From: Pedobacter polysacchareus
GTDB taxonomy: Bacteria; Bacteroidota; Bacteroidia; Sphingobacteriales; Sphingobacteriaceae
DNA: 64,000 nucleotides
Assembly (NCBI RefSeq): GCF_019802255.1
Contig: NZ_JAHYSS010000005.1
Location: 1 to 64,000 of the forward strand
Direction: 5' to 3'
The position numbers and the translations under genes were made by a program. Shown one piece after another: positions 1 to 8,907 of the stretch. Below the pieces are notes generated by a model. The model ran no database searches and was not told the origin of the DNA. It worked only from the letters and a program-made list of their open reading frames with translations. Each line of letters begins with the position of its first letter. Within the stretch, counting starts at the first letter, position 1.

Positions 1-88
1 ACAAAAAATCCCTACCTGAATAAACGGATAAGGATTTTTATGGTTAAATTTATGTCAACCTATTTCAGGACGTGACAAATGATTTATA

Positions 89-1282
89 TTAGCTTAATTT
101 TTCTAAAGCAGTTTTAATTCTCAATACGGCATCTCTCAATTTATCTTCTGCAGCAGCATAAGAAATTCTGATACAATCCTCGTTACCGAAAGCTTCACCC
201 GTTACAGTGGATACATGAGCTTCATTTAATAGGTAAAGGCAAAGGTCTTCTGCATTGTTGATTTTGTAATCGCCAGTGCTGGTACCGAAATAAGCTTTCA
301 CTTCTGGGAAGAAGTAAAATGCACCATCAGGAAGGTTTACTTTGATATTTGGAATTTCTTTTAATAAAGCATAGACAATATCTCTGCGGCTTCTGAATTC
401 ATTAACCATTGCACTTACAGATTCTAAACCACCTTGGTAAGCATGTAAAGCGGCACGTTGTGCGATAGAAGAAGTTCCTGAAGTCACTTGTCCCTGCATT
501 TTATCACAGGCGTTAGCAATCTCTTTGTTCGCAGCCATATAGCCTACGCGCCATCCAGTCATGGCATAAGATTTTGAGAAACCATTGATGAGGATTACTC
601 TGTCTTTGATCGAGTCAAACTCAGCAATCGAAGCATGTTTTCCTACAAAGTTGATGTGCTCATAAATCTCATCAGAGATGATATAGATATTTGGGTGTTT
701 CTCAAATACAGCAACCAGGTCGGCCAGTTCTTCTTTCGAATAAACAGATCCTGTTGGGTTACATGGAGAAGAGAACATGAACAATTTAGTTTTTGGCGTA
801 ATGGCCGCTTCCAATTGTGCACCAGTGATTTTGAAATTGTTTTCTACGGTAGCATTGATAAATACGGTTTCGCCTTCCGCAAGTTTGATCATTTCTGAGT
901 AAGATACCCAGTAAGGAGTAGGCACAATTACCTCTTCTCCAGGGTTTACCAGGCACATAACAGCATTGGCCAAAGATTGTTTTGCGCCAGTAGAGACTAC
1001 AATCTGATCAAAACTATAGTTTAGTCCATTTTCTCTCAATAACTTATCAGCAATTGCCTTACGTAATTCAGGATAACCTGATACAGGAGTGTAGTAAGAG
1101 TAGTTTTCGTCCACAGCGATCTTCGCTGCATCCTTCACAAACTCTGGAGTAAAGAAGTCGGGCTCACCGAAGCTCAGGTTGATTACATCTATTCCTTTTG
1201 AGGATAGTTCTCTACCTAACTTTGCCATTTTAATGGTCTGAGACTCTGAAAGGTTATTGATTCTGTTGGATAAAAATGTCAT
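89..1282 (-). CDS. Pyridoxal-phosphate aminotransferase, class I (aspartate aminotransferase-like)
   Basis: Cytosolic PLP-dependent aminotransferase, most like type Ib aspartate aminotransferases that exchange amino groups between aspartate/glutamate and 2-oxo acids. The sequence shows the N-terminal SFGEPDF segment, the SSPCNPTG motif that binds the cofactor ring region, and GFSKSYAMTGWRVGY with the Schiff-base lysine at about residue 237 of the 397-residue protein. Length is normal for the family. The reading frame opens 14 codons further upstream, but I prefer the start at 1282 (MTFLSNRI) because it begins at the usual family N-terminus and because two TAnnTTTG promoter elements overlap or abut the longer version. 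Substrate specificity within the family is not settled by sequence alone. Confidence 0.9.
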   Translation of the reverse strand: MTFLSNRINNLSESQTIKMAKLGRELSSKGIDVINLSFGEPDFFTPEFVKDAAKIAVDENYSYYTPVSGYPELRKAIADKLLRENGLNYSFDQIVVSTGAKQSLANAVMCLVNPGEEVIVPTPYWVSYSEMIKLAEGETVFINATVENNFKITGAQLEAAITPKTKLFMFSSPCNPTGSVYSKEELADLVAVFEKHPNIYIISDEIYEHINFVGKHASIAEFDSIKDRVILINGFSKSYAMTGWRVGYMAANKEIANACDKMQGQVTSGTSSIAQRAALHAYQGGLESVSAMVNEFRSRRDIVYALLKEIPNIKVNLPDGAFYFFPEVKAYFGTSTGDYKINNAEDLCLYLLNEAHVSTVTGEAFGNEDCIRISYAAAEDKLRDAVLRIKTALEKLS

Positions 1283-1299
1283 AATATTTTGTGCGCAAG

Positions 1300-1329
1300 C
1301 AAATATAATTTTGTGAGAAGGCAAATATA
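1300..1329 (-). promoter_or_regulatory. Candidate promoter -7 elements for the aminotransferase
   Basis: Two exact matches to the Bacteroidota -7 element TAnnTTTG lie on the minus strand, TATATTTG at 1307-1300 and TATATTTG at 1329-1322. The more distal one would give a leader of roughly 30 nt before the start at 1282. No clear -33 TTTG at 19-21 bp spacing was seen. Confidence 0.4.
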
Positions 1330-1391
1330 TAAACCTAACGGAATTTTAAACTAAAAAAAATACTTTTTAATGTAATTTGCTGGTTAAAATG

Positions 1392-1399
1392 TACTTTTG
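1392..1399 (+). promoter_or_regulatory. Candidate -7 promoter element overlapping the CDF start
   Basis: TACTTTTG matches TAnnTTTG exactly and overlaps the annotated TTG start codon of the CDF gene. If it is a real promoter, the true start would be a codon further in, such as the TTG at 1418, and the transcript would be nearly leaderless. No well-spaced -33 element is visible. Confidence 0.3.
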
Positions 1400-2395
1400 A
1401 CAGCTAAACTCTGCCAATTGTTACCTCAGAAAAAAGCAATACTCGTTTCTTTATGTATCAGCATCCTGCTGATGCTGGCTAAGTTTGTAGCCTACTTTAT
1501 CACCCATTCCAATGCCATCCTTACGGATGCAGCAGAAAGTATTGTCAATGTGCTGGCGAGTTCTTTTGCGTTTTACAGCATATACCTCGCTACCTTACCG
1601 AAAGATGAAAACCACCCTTATGGGCATGGGAAAGTAGAATTCTTCTCTGCTTTCGTGGAAGGAGTCCTAATTGCAATTGCCGGAATTATCATCGTTTTTA
1701 AATCTAGTTACGATCTTATTTTTCCTAAGGAAATCAGTCAGTTATATGAAGGTGCAGCTATTATAGGCGCCACGGGGGTGGTGAATCTACTGGTGGGGCT
1801 TTACCTGATCAATACGGGTAAAAAACACCGTTCTATTACTTTGGAGGCCGATGGCAAACACCTGATGACCGATGCGATTACCAGTGCGGGTTTGGTGATT
1901 GGAATTATTCTGATCCAGCTCACCCAGATATTTTGGCTGGATAGCGCGATCTCTATTGCGCTGGGTGGCTATATTATTTATAATGGCTATAAGCTCACCA
2001 GAAGGTCGGTAGGAGGCTTGATGGATGAGAGTAATGTAGAATTGGTGAAAGATATTGTCGCCATTTTACAGGATAACAGAGAAGAAACCTGGATTGATGT
2101 TCATAATTTAAGGGCACAGCAATATGGTGCCGATCTGCACATCGATTGTCACATTACTTTACCGTACTATTTTGACCTGAACCAGGTACATCATGAAATA
2201 TCTGCCATTGATCAGTTGATCAATGTGAAAGCAGAACATACTACAGAACTTTTTATTCATGCAGACCCTTGTCTGCCAGCATGCTGCAATTATTGCAAGA
2301 TGAGTAATTGTAACGTCAGGCAGGAAGCTTTTCAAAAGGAGATTCCATGGACGGTGGAAAATGCAACAAAAAACCAAAAACATTTCGATCAATGA
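1397..2395 (+). CDS. Cation diffusion facilitator (CDF) family transporter
   Basis: Inner-membrane divalent metal/proton antiporter of the CDF family, with several TM segments in the first 200 residues and a cytoplasmic C-terminal dimerisation domain. Family motifs visible are HSNAILTDAAESIVN in TM2, HPYGHGKVEFFSAF in the loop after TM2, and HLMTDAITSAG in TM5 (H155, D159). TM2 carries E47-x3-N51 where zinc CDFs usually have (H/D)-x3-D, so the metal cannot be called. The C-terminus is unusual: five cysteines in 14 residues (292-305). The start is uncertain. The only upstream in-frame candidate is TTG at 1397, and it overlaps an exact TACTTTTG promoter-like element (1392-1399), so translation may begin slightly later. 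It shares a 4-bp ATGA overlap with the NUDIX gene, indicating one transcript. Confidence 0.88.
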   Translation: MTAKLCQLLPQKKAILVSLCISILLMLAKFVAYFITHSNAILTDAAESIVNVLASSFAFYSIYLATLPKDENHPYGHGKVEFFSAFVEGVLIAIAGIIIVFKSSYDLIFPKEISQLYEGAAIIGATGVVNLLVGLYLINTGKKHRSITLEADGKHLMTDAITSAGLVIGIILIQLTQIFWLDSAISIALGGYIIYNGYKLTRRSVGGLMDESNVELVKDIVAILQDNREETWIDVHNLRAQQYGADLHIDCHITLPYYFDLNQVHHEISAIDQLINVKAEHTTELFIHADPCLPACCNYCKMSNCNVRQEAFQKEIPWTVENATKNQKHFDQ

Positions 2396-2829
2396 GCTAT
2401 TTTAACGTAAGGGTATACGGCCTGCTTATCAATGCCGACAATCAAGTTTTGATTAGTGATGAGCAGTCTGGAGGGAAGATTTTTACTAAATTTCCTGGTG
2501 GTGGACTGGAGCTGGGTGAAGGCCTGATCGATGCACTCAAAAGAGAGTTCATGGAAGAGTGTAATGCAGCAGTGGAGGTGCTGGATCATATTTATACCAC
2601 CGATTTCTATGAGAAATCATCTTTTAACGACAGCCAGATTTTAAGTATTTATTATATGGTAAAAGAGCTGCATCCCCTGGAACTAGATTTTAAAACCATC
2701 CCATTTGATTTTGAGGGAGATAGTCTGCAATCGTTCAGATGGATGGATTTAAAAGACCTTAAAGTAACGGATGTGACTTTCAAAACAGATCAAAAAGTAG
2801 TAGAACTACTCCTACATAAAAATATTTAA
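2392..2829 (+). CDS. NUDIX hydrolase domain protein
   Basis: Small cytosolic NUDIX-fold protein of about 145 residues that would hydrolyse a nucleoside diphosphate linked to another moiety; the substrate is unknown. The Nudix box is present around residues 36-60 (GGLELGE, then seven residues, then REFMEECN). It keeps the catalytic REuxEE core but has Asn where the final box glycine normally is. I chose the ATG at 2392 because it gives a natural N-terminus (MSYFNVRVYGLL) and an ATGA overlap with the CDF stop codon, a typical translational-coupling arrangement. The frame remains open 15 codons upstream, inside the CDF gene. bioA follows after 2 nt, so all three genes are probably co-transcribed. 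Confidence 0.85.
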   Translation: MSYFNVRVYGLLINADNQVLISDEQSGGKIFTKFPGGGLELGEGLIDALKREFMEECNAAVEVLDHIYTTDFYEKSSFNDSQILSIYYMVKELHPLELDFKTIPFDFEGDSLQSFRWMDLKDLKVTDVTFKTDQKVVELLLHKNI

Positions 2830-2831
2830 AC

Positions 2832-4100
2832 ATGACTTTAGCAGAAAGAGATCAGAAGGTCATCTGGCACCCTTATACCCAGATGAAGAACGCCTTGCCG
2901 CATATACCAATTGTAAGTGGGTCAGGTGCATATCTTTTCGATGAGGATGGAAAGAAATATATTGATGCCGTTTCCAGCTGGTGGGTGAACATTCACGGAC
3001 ATTCACATCCCCATATTGCCAAAAGAGTATCCGAGCAATTAAGTGTATTGGAGCATGCAATTTTCGCAGGCTTTACCCATGAACCAGCCGTACAATTGGC
3101 GGAAAGGTTATTGGAAATCCTTCCAGTAGGTCAGGAAAAGGTTTTTTATACCGATAATGGCTCTACAGCTGTAGAAGTTGCCCTTAAAATGTGTCTGCAG
3201 TTCTGGTCTAATACTGGAAGTAAGGCACGCACTAAGATCATCGCTTTTAAAGATGCCTATCATGGGGATACTTTTGGAGCAATGTCTGTAAGTGGTAGAA
3301 GTATTTTTACCGGACCTTTCAGCTCCATGCTCTTTGATGTGGAATTTATTGATCTTCCTAATGCGGAGAATATCGCTCAGATCAAGTCGAAAATTAATTA
3401 CCTGAGTAATGAAGTGGCTTGTTTCATCTTTGAACCCATGGTGCTTGGCGCCGGAGGGATGCTGATGTATGAAGCGGAATACCTGGATCAGCTGATAGAA
3501 ACCTGTCAGAAACATGGTATTTTAACGATTGCAGATGAGGTGATGACCGGATTCGGGCGTACAGGTACTTTGTTTGCTTGTGAAGCATTAACGACAAGTC
3601 CGGATATTTTCTGCCTTTCGAAAGGTCTTACCGGTGGTACCATGCCTTTAGGCGTAACGACTTGTAATGAAAAGGTGTTTGAAGCTTTTATGAGTGAAGA
3701 TAAACTGAAAACCCTGTATCATGGACATTCCTTTACCGCAAATCCAGTTGCCTGTGCAGCTTCTTTAGCCAGTATGGACATCCTCATGAGCCCGGAGACT
3801 TTGCCAAACATTCAAAGGGTACAAGCAAAACATGAAGCATTTGCAGCGCAGATAAAAGACCATCCCAAGCTTAAAGACGTACGCCAAAAAGGGACTATCC
3901 TGGTCATGGAATGGGAAACAGGAACCGATACTTCTTATTTAAGCGGCTTAAGAAATCAATTGTATTCCTATTTCCTGGAAAGAGGGATTATCTTAAGACC
4001 ATTAGGGAATATCATTTACATTTTACCTCCATATATCATCAGCAATGAGGACCTGGACTATATTTATAAAACCATTACTCAGGCTTTGAACGATATTTAA
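2832..4100 (+). CDS. bioA: Adenosylmethionine-8-amino-7-oxononanoate aminotransferase
   Basis: Third-to-last step of biotin synthesis: transfers the amino group of S-adenosylmethionine to 8-amino-7-oxononanoate (KAPA), giving 7,8-diaminopelargonate (DAPA). It is a cytosolic class III PLP enzyme. The N-terminus has the BioA signature IWHPYTQM and the substrate-pocket segment DAVSSWWVNIHGHSHP. The cofactor aspartate lies in IADEVMTGFGRTG (D235), and the PLP lysine is K264 in LSKGLTGGTMPLGVT. At 422 residues it is full length. No other biotin genes are in the window. It sits instead as the last gene of a CDF-NUDIX-bioA unit with 2-nt spacing, and converges on pdeM. Confidence 0.95.
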   Translation: MTLAERDQKVIWHPYTQMKNALPHIPIVSGSGAYLFDEDGKKYIDAVSSWWVNIHGHSHPHIAKRVSEQLSVLEHAIFAGFTHEPAVQLAERLLEILPVGQEKVFYTDNGSTAVEVALKMCLQFWSNTGSKARTKIIAFKDAYHGDTFGAMSVSGRSIFTGPFSSMLFDVEFIDLPNAENIAQIKSKINYLSNEVACFIFEPMVLGAGGMLMYEAEYLDQLIETCQKHGILTIADEVMTGFGRTGTLFACEALTTSPDIFCLSKGLTGGTMPLGVTTCNEKVFEAFMSEDKLKTLYHGHSFTANPVACAASLASMDILMSPETLPNIQRVQAKHEAFAAQIKDHPKLKDVRQKGTILVMEWETGTDTSYLSGLRNQLYSYFLERGIILRPLGNIIYILPPYIISNEDLDYIYKTITQALNDI

Positions 4101-4136
4101 CAGGCTGTTTTTTATTGTGATCGTCATCAGATTGGC

Positions 4137-4772
4137 TTAAACTTCCACAACATGGCTGGGAGTGATGGCATAAAAGCGATCACCTTGCTCCGGTTTAATC
4201 CTACTTAAACCGGTAAAAGCGCTAAAAGCAGGTAAAACTGCATACGATGTACCAAAGTAAAAGCAAGGCAGACTTAACCTTTGTCTTGCTTTTCCATATA
4301 CGGTGACCCCTGGATGGATGTGTCCGGAAATCGTGTAATATTCATCCTCAGCTATTGGACGATCATGGATAAATCGGAATGGCCAGCAGGTCAATTCTTT
4401 TTCATAAACTTCAATCCCTAAATCCTTATAATCTTTAATCTGGAGTCTATCGTGATTTCCTTTGATCAGTAGAAATTTCAGGTCTGCAAATGCAGCTCTC
4501 CATTGAGAAAATACAGTGATATCACTATTGAGCTGGTGGTGAAATAAATCTCCGGTGATCAGCAATGTCTTTGGATGATACTGTTCTATGAGCCCTTTAA
4601 GGCGTGTTAAATCCTGGTCGCCGATTGTAGAAGGCACTTGAATACCATGTTTTCTAAAATGTGCCGGCTTACCAATATGGAGGTCACTGATGATTAGCAT
4701 TTCCTGTGCTGGCCAATAAATAGCCCTTTCTTTGTTTAATATTAATATTTCTCCCCGACAGGTAATTTGCAT
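4137..4772 (-). CDS. pdeM: Ligase-associated DNA repair phosphoesterase PdeM
   Basis: Calcineurin-like metallophosphoesterase of 211 residues, the endonuclease/phosphoesterase member of the ligase-associated DNA damage response cassette. All metal-binding blocks are visible: DLHIGK (D30, H32), TGDLFHH (D75), KGNHDR (N106, H107) and SGHIHPG (H151, H153). It is the last gene of a four-gene minus-strand operon after the exonuclease, ligase and helicase, starting 2 nt after the helicase stop. The context supports a DNA end-processing role rather than general phosphatase activity. Confidence 0.93.
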   Translation of the reverse strand: MQITCRGEILILNKERAIYWPAQEMLIISDLHIGKPAHFRKHGIQVPSTIGDQDLTRLKGLIEQYHPKTLLITGDLFHHQLNSDITVFSQWRAAFADLKFLLIKGNHDRLQIKDYKDLGIEVYEKELTCWPFRFIHDRPIAEDEYYTISGHIHPGVTVYGKARQRLSLPCFYFGTSYAVLPAFSAFTGLSRIKPEQGDRFYAITPSHVVEV

Positions 4773-4774
4773 GT

Positions 4775-7306
4775 TTAAGCTTTATTTTTTTTGTTCTTTT
4801 TGTCCGCCTCAACGGTCATTCTTTCAATCCTTTGTCCTAGCTCTTCTGTGCTCATGTTTTCTCTTAGACTATCCACTTTGATCGGGAAACAGAGCGGTGT
4901 ATAACTCTCTGGTCGCTTTAATATGATCGTGCTTTGCTGGATGCGCTGCAAGGCTGCCAATAATCTGGGCTCTTCAATTTGCTGGTAAAATGCCTCTTCA
5001 TAAGCCTGACGCAATAATAAGTTCCTCGGATCATAATCCGTAAAAACATTGAAAAATAAAGCCGACGACGATTGTAAATGTTTGTTGGCGGTATATTTAC
5101 CAGGGAATCCCTGGAAAACCAATCCGGAGATACAGGCGATATCCCTAAACTTTCTTCTGGCCATTTCCGTGGCATTGATACTGCTCACGATGTCTTCTCC
5201 TAGTTGCGCAGGACTGAATAAAGTCCTGATTTCTTCTTCATCCAAAGGAATGGGATGCTCTGACAGCAATTCAAATCCATAGTCATTCATGGCGATCGAA
5301 AAACTGATCGGGGTATGGCGACTCAGGCGATAGGCAATTAATGCGGCTAAAGCCTCATGCACCATACGGCCTTCAAATGGGTAAGCAAAAATATGGTAGC
5401 CGTCTTTCGTATGAATCAATTCTACCAGAAACTCATCGTTTTTGGGTACATGAGATACGGCGGCCTGTCTTTCAAAAAGAGGAAAAACGATGTCCAGCTC
5501 TTCATCTTCATGTGTTTGATCCAGCGTCTCATTGTATTTTTTCCTTAAAATACTGCCCAGATTGGCACTCAATGAAATCCGGCCGCCCATCCAGCTCGGA
5601 CTGATCGCCTTTTTCGCTTTGCTGCGCCTCACCAGGGCCGTCATTTCTTTGACCATAACGAATTCTAATATCCTTCCTGCTAGCGTAAAGCTATTTCCCG
5701 CTTTTAATTTGGAAAGGAAAGATTCCTCTACCATCCCTATATATCCGCCGCCGAGATATTTTACTTTGATCATGGCATCACTGACGATCGTACCAATATG
5801 AAGGCGGTGGCGCATGGCGATTTGCCTGCTTTCCACTTTCCATAGCCCATCCTCCGTTTTAACCACTTTTTTAAATTCATTATAGGCCGTCAGACTGTCG
5901 CCGCCAGTGGTAATAAACTGCATCATCCAGCTCCATTCTGAAGGCAGCAGTTCCTGGAAAGCATGGGTTTCTTTTACTTCTTCATAGATTTGATCTTCCT
6001 TAAAGCCATCGCCTACGGCAAGTGTAACCAGGTACTGGATGAGCGTATCAAAAGCCATCACTATCGGTTCCCGACTTTCTATCTGCTGTGTTTTTGCAGC
6101 CTCTTTAATGGCCGCTGCTTCAACCAATTCCAGGGCATGGGTAGGAAGGAAATAGATCTTTGAAGTCTCATTTGGAGAATGCCCACTTCTTCCGGCACGC
6201 TGTAAAAACCGGGCAACTCCTTTAGGGGAGCCAATTTGAACCACCGTGTCTACCGGCTTAAAATCGACACCCAGATCAAGGGAAGAAGTACTGATGACTG
6301 CTTTTAATATTCCTGAATGCAAAGCATCTTCAATCCAGTTGCGTAATTCGTAATCTATAGAACCATGATGAATGGCCAGGACCCCAGCCAGGCTTTCATC
6401 TAGGGCCAGCAGGTTTTGATACCATAATTCTGCCTGCCCTCTGGTATTGGTGAAAATCAGGGTAGTCTTGCTCTTATGGATAATGGGTAAGAGTTTATGC
6501 GCCAGTTTATGACCCAAATGTCCTGCCCATGGCAGCATATCGATATGATCAGGTAGGATAGACTTGATCAGGATTTTCTTTTTTACCTCAGCCCTGACAA
6601 TGATTTTTAGCAAATCAGGATAGGGAACCAGCACCTCCATAGCCTGCTCCAGGTTGCCTATCGTGGCCGAAATGCCCCATATTCTAAGCAGTCGTTCCGG
6701 ATGTTTTTCTTTTAAAATACCTTTAATTCTGGAAATTGCCAGTTCTGCCATCACGCCCCGTTTACTTCCGATCAATTCATGCCATTCATCGGCAACAATA
6801 CATCGCAGCGGATAAAAATGGGCAAAATTGTTCTTCTGAGCCAGCAATAAATGCATGCTTTCAGGGGTAATGATCAATACTTCTGGCATTTGTTTCTTTT
6901 GCTTCAGCTTTTCTGATGCCGTCGTATCTCCGTTTCTAACAGAAATTTGCCAGTCCAACTCTAGTTCTGCACAAACTTCCCGCATGGCGCGGGCAAGGTC
7001 CTTTGCTAAGGAACGGAGTGGCGTAATCCAGATCAACTTTAAACCCTTGCTCGCTTTTACGGGTTTCTTCAATCCCTTTTTTCTAGGCAATTTCGAACTG
7101 TTTTCGGCTTGTTCATTCAATTCTTCAATAACCACGGCAAGAAAAAGAGAGAATGTTTTTCCAAAACCTGTGGGTGCATTGATCAATCCACTGTATCCTT
7201 CCGCGTAATATTGCCAGGCATCGCTTTGAAACTGGAAAGGTTTTCTCTTCCCCGATTTCAGCCATTTTAATACCTGTCGATAGCCACTGCTCTTTTCTAT
7301 ACCCAT
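4775..7306 (-). CDS. Ligase-associated DEXH-box helicase (Lhr-like)
   Basis: Superfamily 2 DNA helicase of 843 residues, predicted to unwind or remodel damaged DNA with the neighbouring ligase and nucleases. Visible motifs are Walker A APTGFGKT (44-51), motif Ia TPLRSLAKDL, a DEWH box (173-176), GISATIG (motif III), and a helicase C-terminal domain with STSSLDLGVDF and QRAGRSGHS. The C-terminal half matches the extended Lhr-type region. A lysine-rich stretch at about residues 68-90 is inserted between motifs I and Ia. The gene lies 5 nt after the ligase and 2 nt before pdeM, in the order typical of the cassette. Confidence 0.94.
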   Translation of the reverse strand: MGIEKSSGYRQVLKWLKSGKRKPFQFQSDAWQYYAEGYSGLINAPTGFGKTFSLFLAVVIEELNEQAENSSKLPRKKGLKKPVKASKGLKLIWITPLRSLAKDLARAMREVCAELELDWQISVRNGDTTASEKLKQKKQMPEVLIITPESMHLLLAQKNNFAHFYPLRCIVADEWHELIGSKRGVMAELAISRIKGILKEKHPERLLRIWGISATIGNLEQAMEVLVPYPDLLKIIVRAEVKKKILIKSILPDHIDMLPWAGHLGHKLAHKLLPIIHKSKTTLIFTNTRGQAELWYQNLLALDESLAGVLAIHHGSIDYELRNWIEDALHSGILKAVISTSSLDLGVDFKPVDTVVQIGSPKGVARFLQRAGRSGHSPNETSKIYFLPTHALELVEAAAIKEAAKTQQIESREPIVMAFDTLIQYLVTLAVGDGFKEDQIYEEVKETHAFQELLPSEWSWMMQFITTGGDSLTAYNEFKKVVKTEDGLWKVESRQIAMRHRLHIGTIVSDAMIKVKYLGGGYIGMVEESFLSKLKAGNSFTLAGRILEFVMVKEMTALVRRSKAKKAISPSWMGGRISLSANLGSILRKKYNETLDQTHEDEELDIVFPLFERQAAVSHVPKNDEFLVELIHTKDGYHIFAYPFEGRMVHEALAALIAYRLSRHTPISFSIAMNDYGFELLSEHPIPLDEEEIRTLFSPAQLGEDIVSSINATEMARRKFRDIACISGLVFQGFPGKYTANKHLQSSSALFFNVFTDYDPRNLLLRQAYEEAFYQQIEEPRLLAALQRIQQSTIILKRPESYTPLCFPIKVDSLRENMSTEELGQRIERMTVEADKKNKKNKA

Positions 7307-7311
7307 ATTTA

Positions 7312-8907
7312 CTATTCTAATGTAGAATTTAACAACTGCCTTAAATCGGCTAAAGTATTGATTTCTTCCGCTTTTTTATCCTTTCTCCACCTGGCAATCC
7401 TGGGGAAGCGCAGGGCGAGACCGGCTTTGTGTCTTTTACTTTCAGCAATACCTTCAAAAGCAATTTCAAATACCAGTTCTGGTTTAACAGTACGTACGGG
7501 GCCAAATTTCTCTATTGCATTTTTCTTTACAAAAGCATCAACCTCTTTAATTTCTGCATCTGTTAATCCGGAATAAGCCTTGGCAATGGTAATCAGCTGA
7601 TCGCCATCGCGTATAGCAAAAGTATAATCTGTGAAAAAGCCGGCTCTTCTGCCGCTTCCTTTTTGTGCATAAATCATAACCGCATCAACGGTATAAGGGT
7701 TGATTTTCCATTTCCACCAATCGCCTCTTTTTCTGCCGCTATGGTATAGAGAATCTAGTTTTTTGAGCATCAATCCCTCGCTGTTCATGGCCCTGGAATC
7801 CATTCTTATTTCCGCAAGTGCTGTCCAGGATTTCGCTTCCACCACTGGAGAAAGGAAGAGGTTTTCCTGTGCTGGAATTTTAGAAATGAGCAGTTCCAGT
7901 TTTTTCCTTCTATTTTTTAGTGGTTCCCCACGCTGATCTGCTCCCTGGTATTCGATCAGGTCGTAACAGTAAAAACCTATAGGTGCATTTTCCAGCTGAT
8001 TTTTAGCAATGGTTTTCCGGTTTAGCCGCTGCTGCAATATGGCAAATGGCAATACTTTTCCCGATTTGACTGCAAGAATTTCTCCATCCAGAACGGTTCC
8101 ATCCGGTAATTCCGCAGATAAGAAATGAAGCTCCGGAAACTGATCTGTGACCAATTCTTCTCCTCTAGACCAGATAAAAAGTTCTCCGCCACGCTTTACA
8201 ATTTGTCCGCGGATACCATCCCATTTCCATTCTGCCTGCCATTCTTGTACGGTTCCCAAAGCTTCGGGAGCTTGCTCCAGCGCATAGGCCAGACAAAATG
8301 GATAGGGCCAGGAATGGTCTGTATTCACATGCGCACCTGCAATCAGCTCGGGATATGTAATTTCTTCCGGATTCCATTTGCCCATGATGCTGTGCATGAT
8401 CTGGTTGGCAGGAACCTGACTTTGTTTGGCTAAAGCATTGACCAGCATTTTTCCGGAAACCCCAATTCTGAAGTTTCCTGAGATCAGTTTATTAAAAATA
8501 AAGCGTTCAGGAGTGTTGAGGCGATCCCAGGAATCAGTGATAAAACTTTTTTTAGCCGAATCATCTAAACCATTAAGGACTGCCAAAGCCTTAATCCATT
8601 CGCTCAGTTTAAGGTCGCTGGTTTGCGTTGGAGGCGGTAAAATCAGGGCAATCGTTTCGCTCAGGTCTCCTACATTATGGTAGCTTTCGGCAAACAGCCA
8701 GGCGGGAATCCCGCTTTTTTCAATAGCCCATTCTTTAAGCAATGCGGTGCTGACCGGTCGCTTTGGCTTTTTTCCGGTAAACATGGCAATCACGTAAGGT
8801 TTGTCCTGCTCTTCTGCTTCATTAAAATAAGCGACCAGTGCGGCCATCTTATCGTTGGTTTTATTGCTGCTTTCCAGCTGGGCGATCAGTTCTGTGAATC
8901 GTTTCAA
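7312..8907 (-). CDS. ATP-dependent DNA ligase (ligase-associated repair cassette)
   Basis: ATP-dependent DNA ligase of 531 residues that seals nicks. It is separate from the NAD-dependent replicative ligase expected elsewhere in the genome. An N-terminal DNA-binding domain (about 1-200) precedes the nucleotidyltransferase domain, with the adenylated lysine in EWKWDGIRG (K228). Downstream motifs include WSRGEE, DGEILA and EGLMLKK, followed by an OB-fold region with WWKWKINPYTVDAV. The start codon is TTG at 8907, overlapping the exonuclease stop (TTGA). A strong Shine-Dalgarno-like GAGGAGGT (8921-8914) six bases upstream decides this start, which is notable in a phylum where SD sequences are often weak. 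Confidence 0.93.
   Translation of the reverse strand: MKRFTELIAQLESSNKTNDKMAALVAYFNEAEEQDKPYVIAMFTGKKPKRPVSTALLKEWAIEKSGIPAWLFAESYHNVGDLSETIALILPPPTQTSDLKLSEWIKALAVLNGLDDSAKKSFITDSWDRLNTPERFIFNKLISGNFRIGVSGKMLVNALAKQSQVPANQIMHSIMGKWNPEEITYPELIAGAHVNTDHSWPYPFCLAYALEQAPEALGTVQEWQAEWKWDGIRGQIVKRGGELFIWSRGEELVTDQFPELHFLSAELPDGTVLDGEILAVKSGKVLPFAILQQRLNRKTIAKNQLENAPIGFYCYDLIEYQGADQRGEPLKNRRKKLELLISKIPAQENLFLSPVVEAKSWTALAEIRMDSRAMNSEGLMLKKLDSLYHSGRKRGDWWKWKINPYTVDAVMIYAQKGSGRRAGFFTDYTFAIRDGDQLITIAKAYSGLTDAEIKEVDAFVKKNAIEKFGPVRTVKPELVFEIAFEGIAESKRHKAGLALRFPRIARWRKDKKAEEINTLADLRQLLNSTLE

Noticed and set aside
4..39. Possible terminator hairpin after the aminotransferase (AAAAATCC ... GGATTTTT)
   Set aside because: The loop is 20 nt and the stem is mostly A-T, so it is too weak to call.
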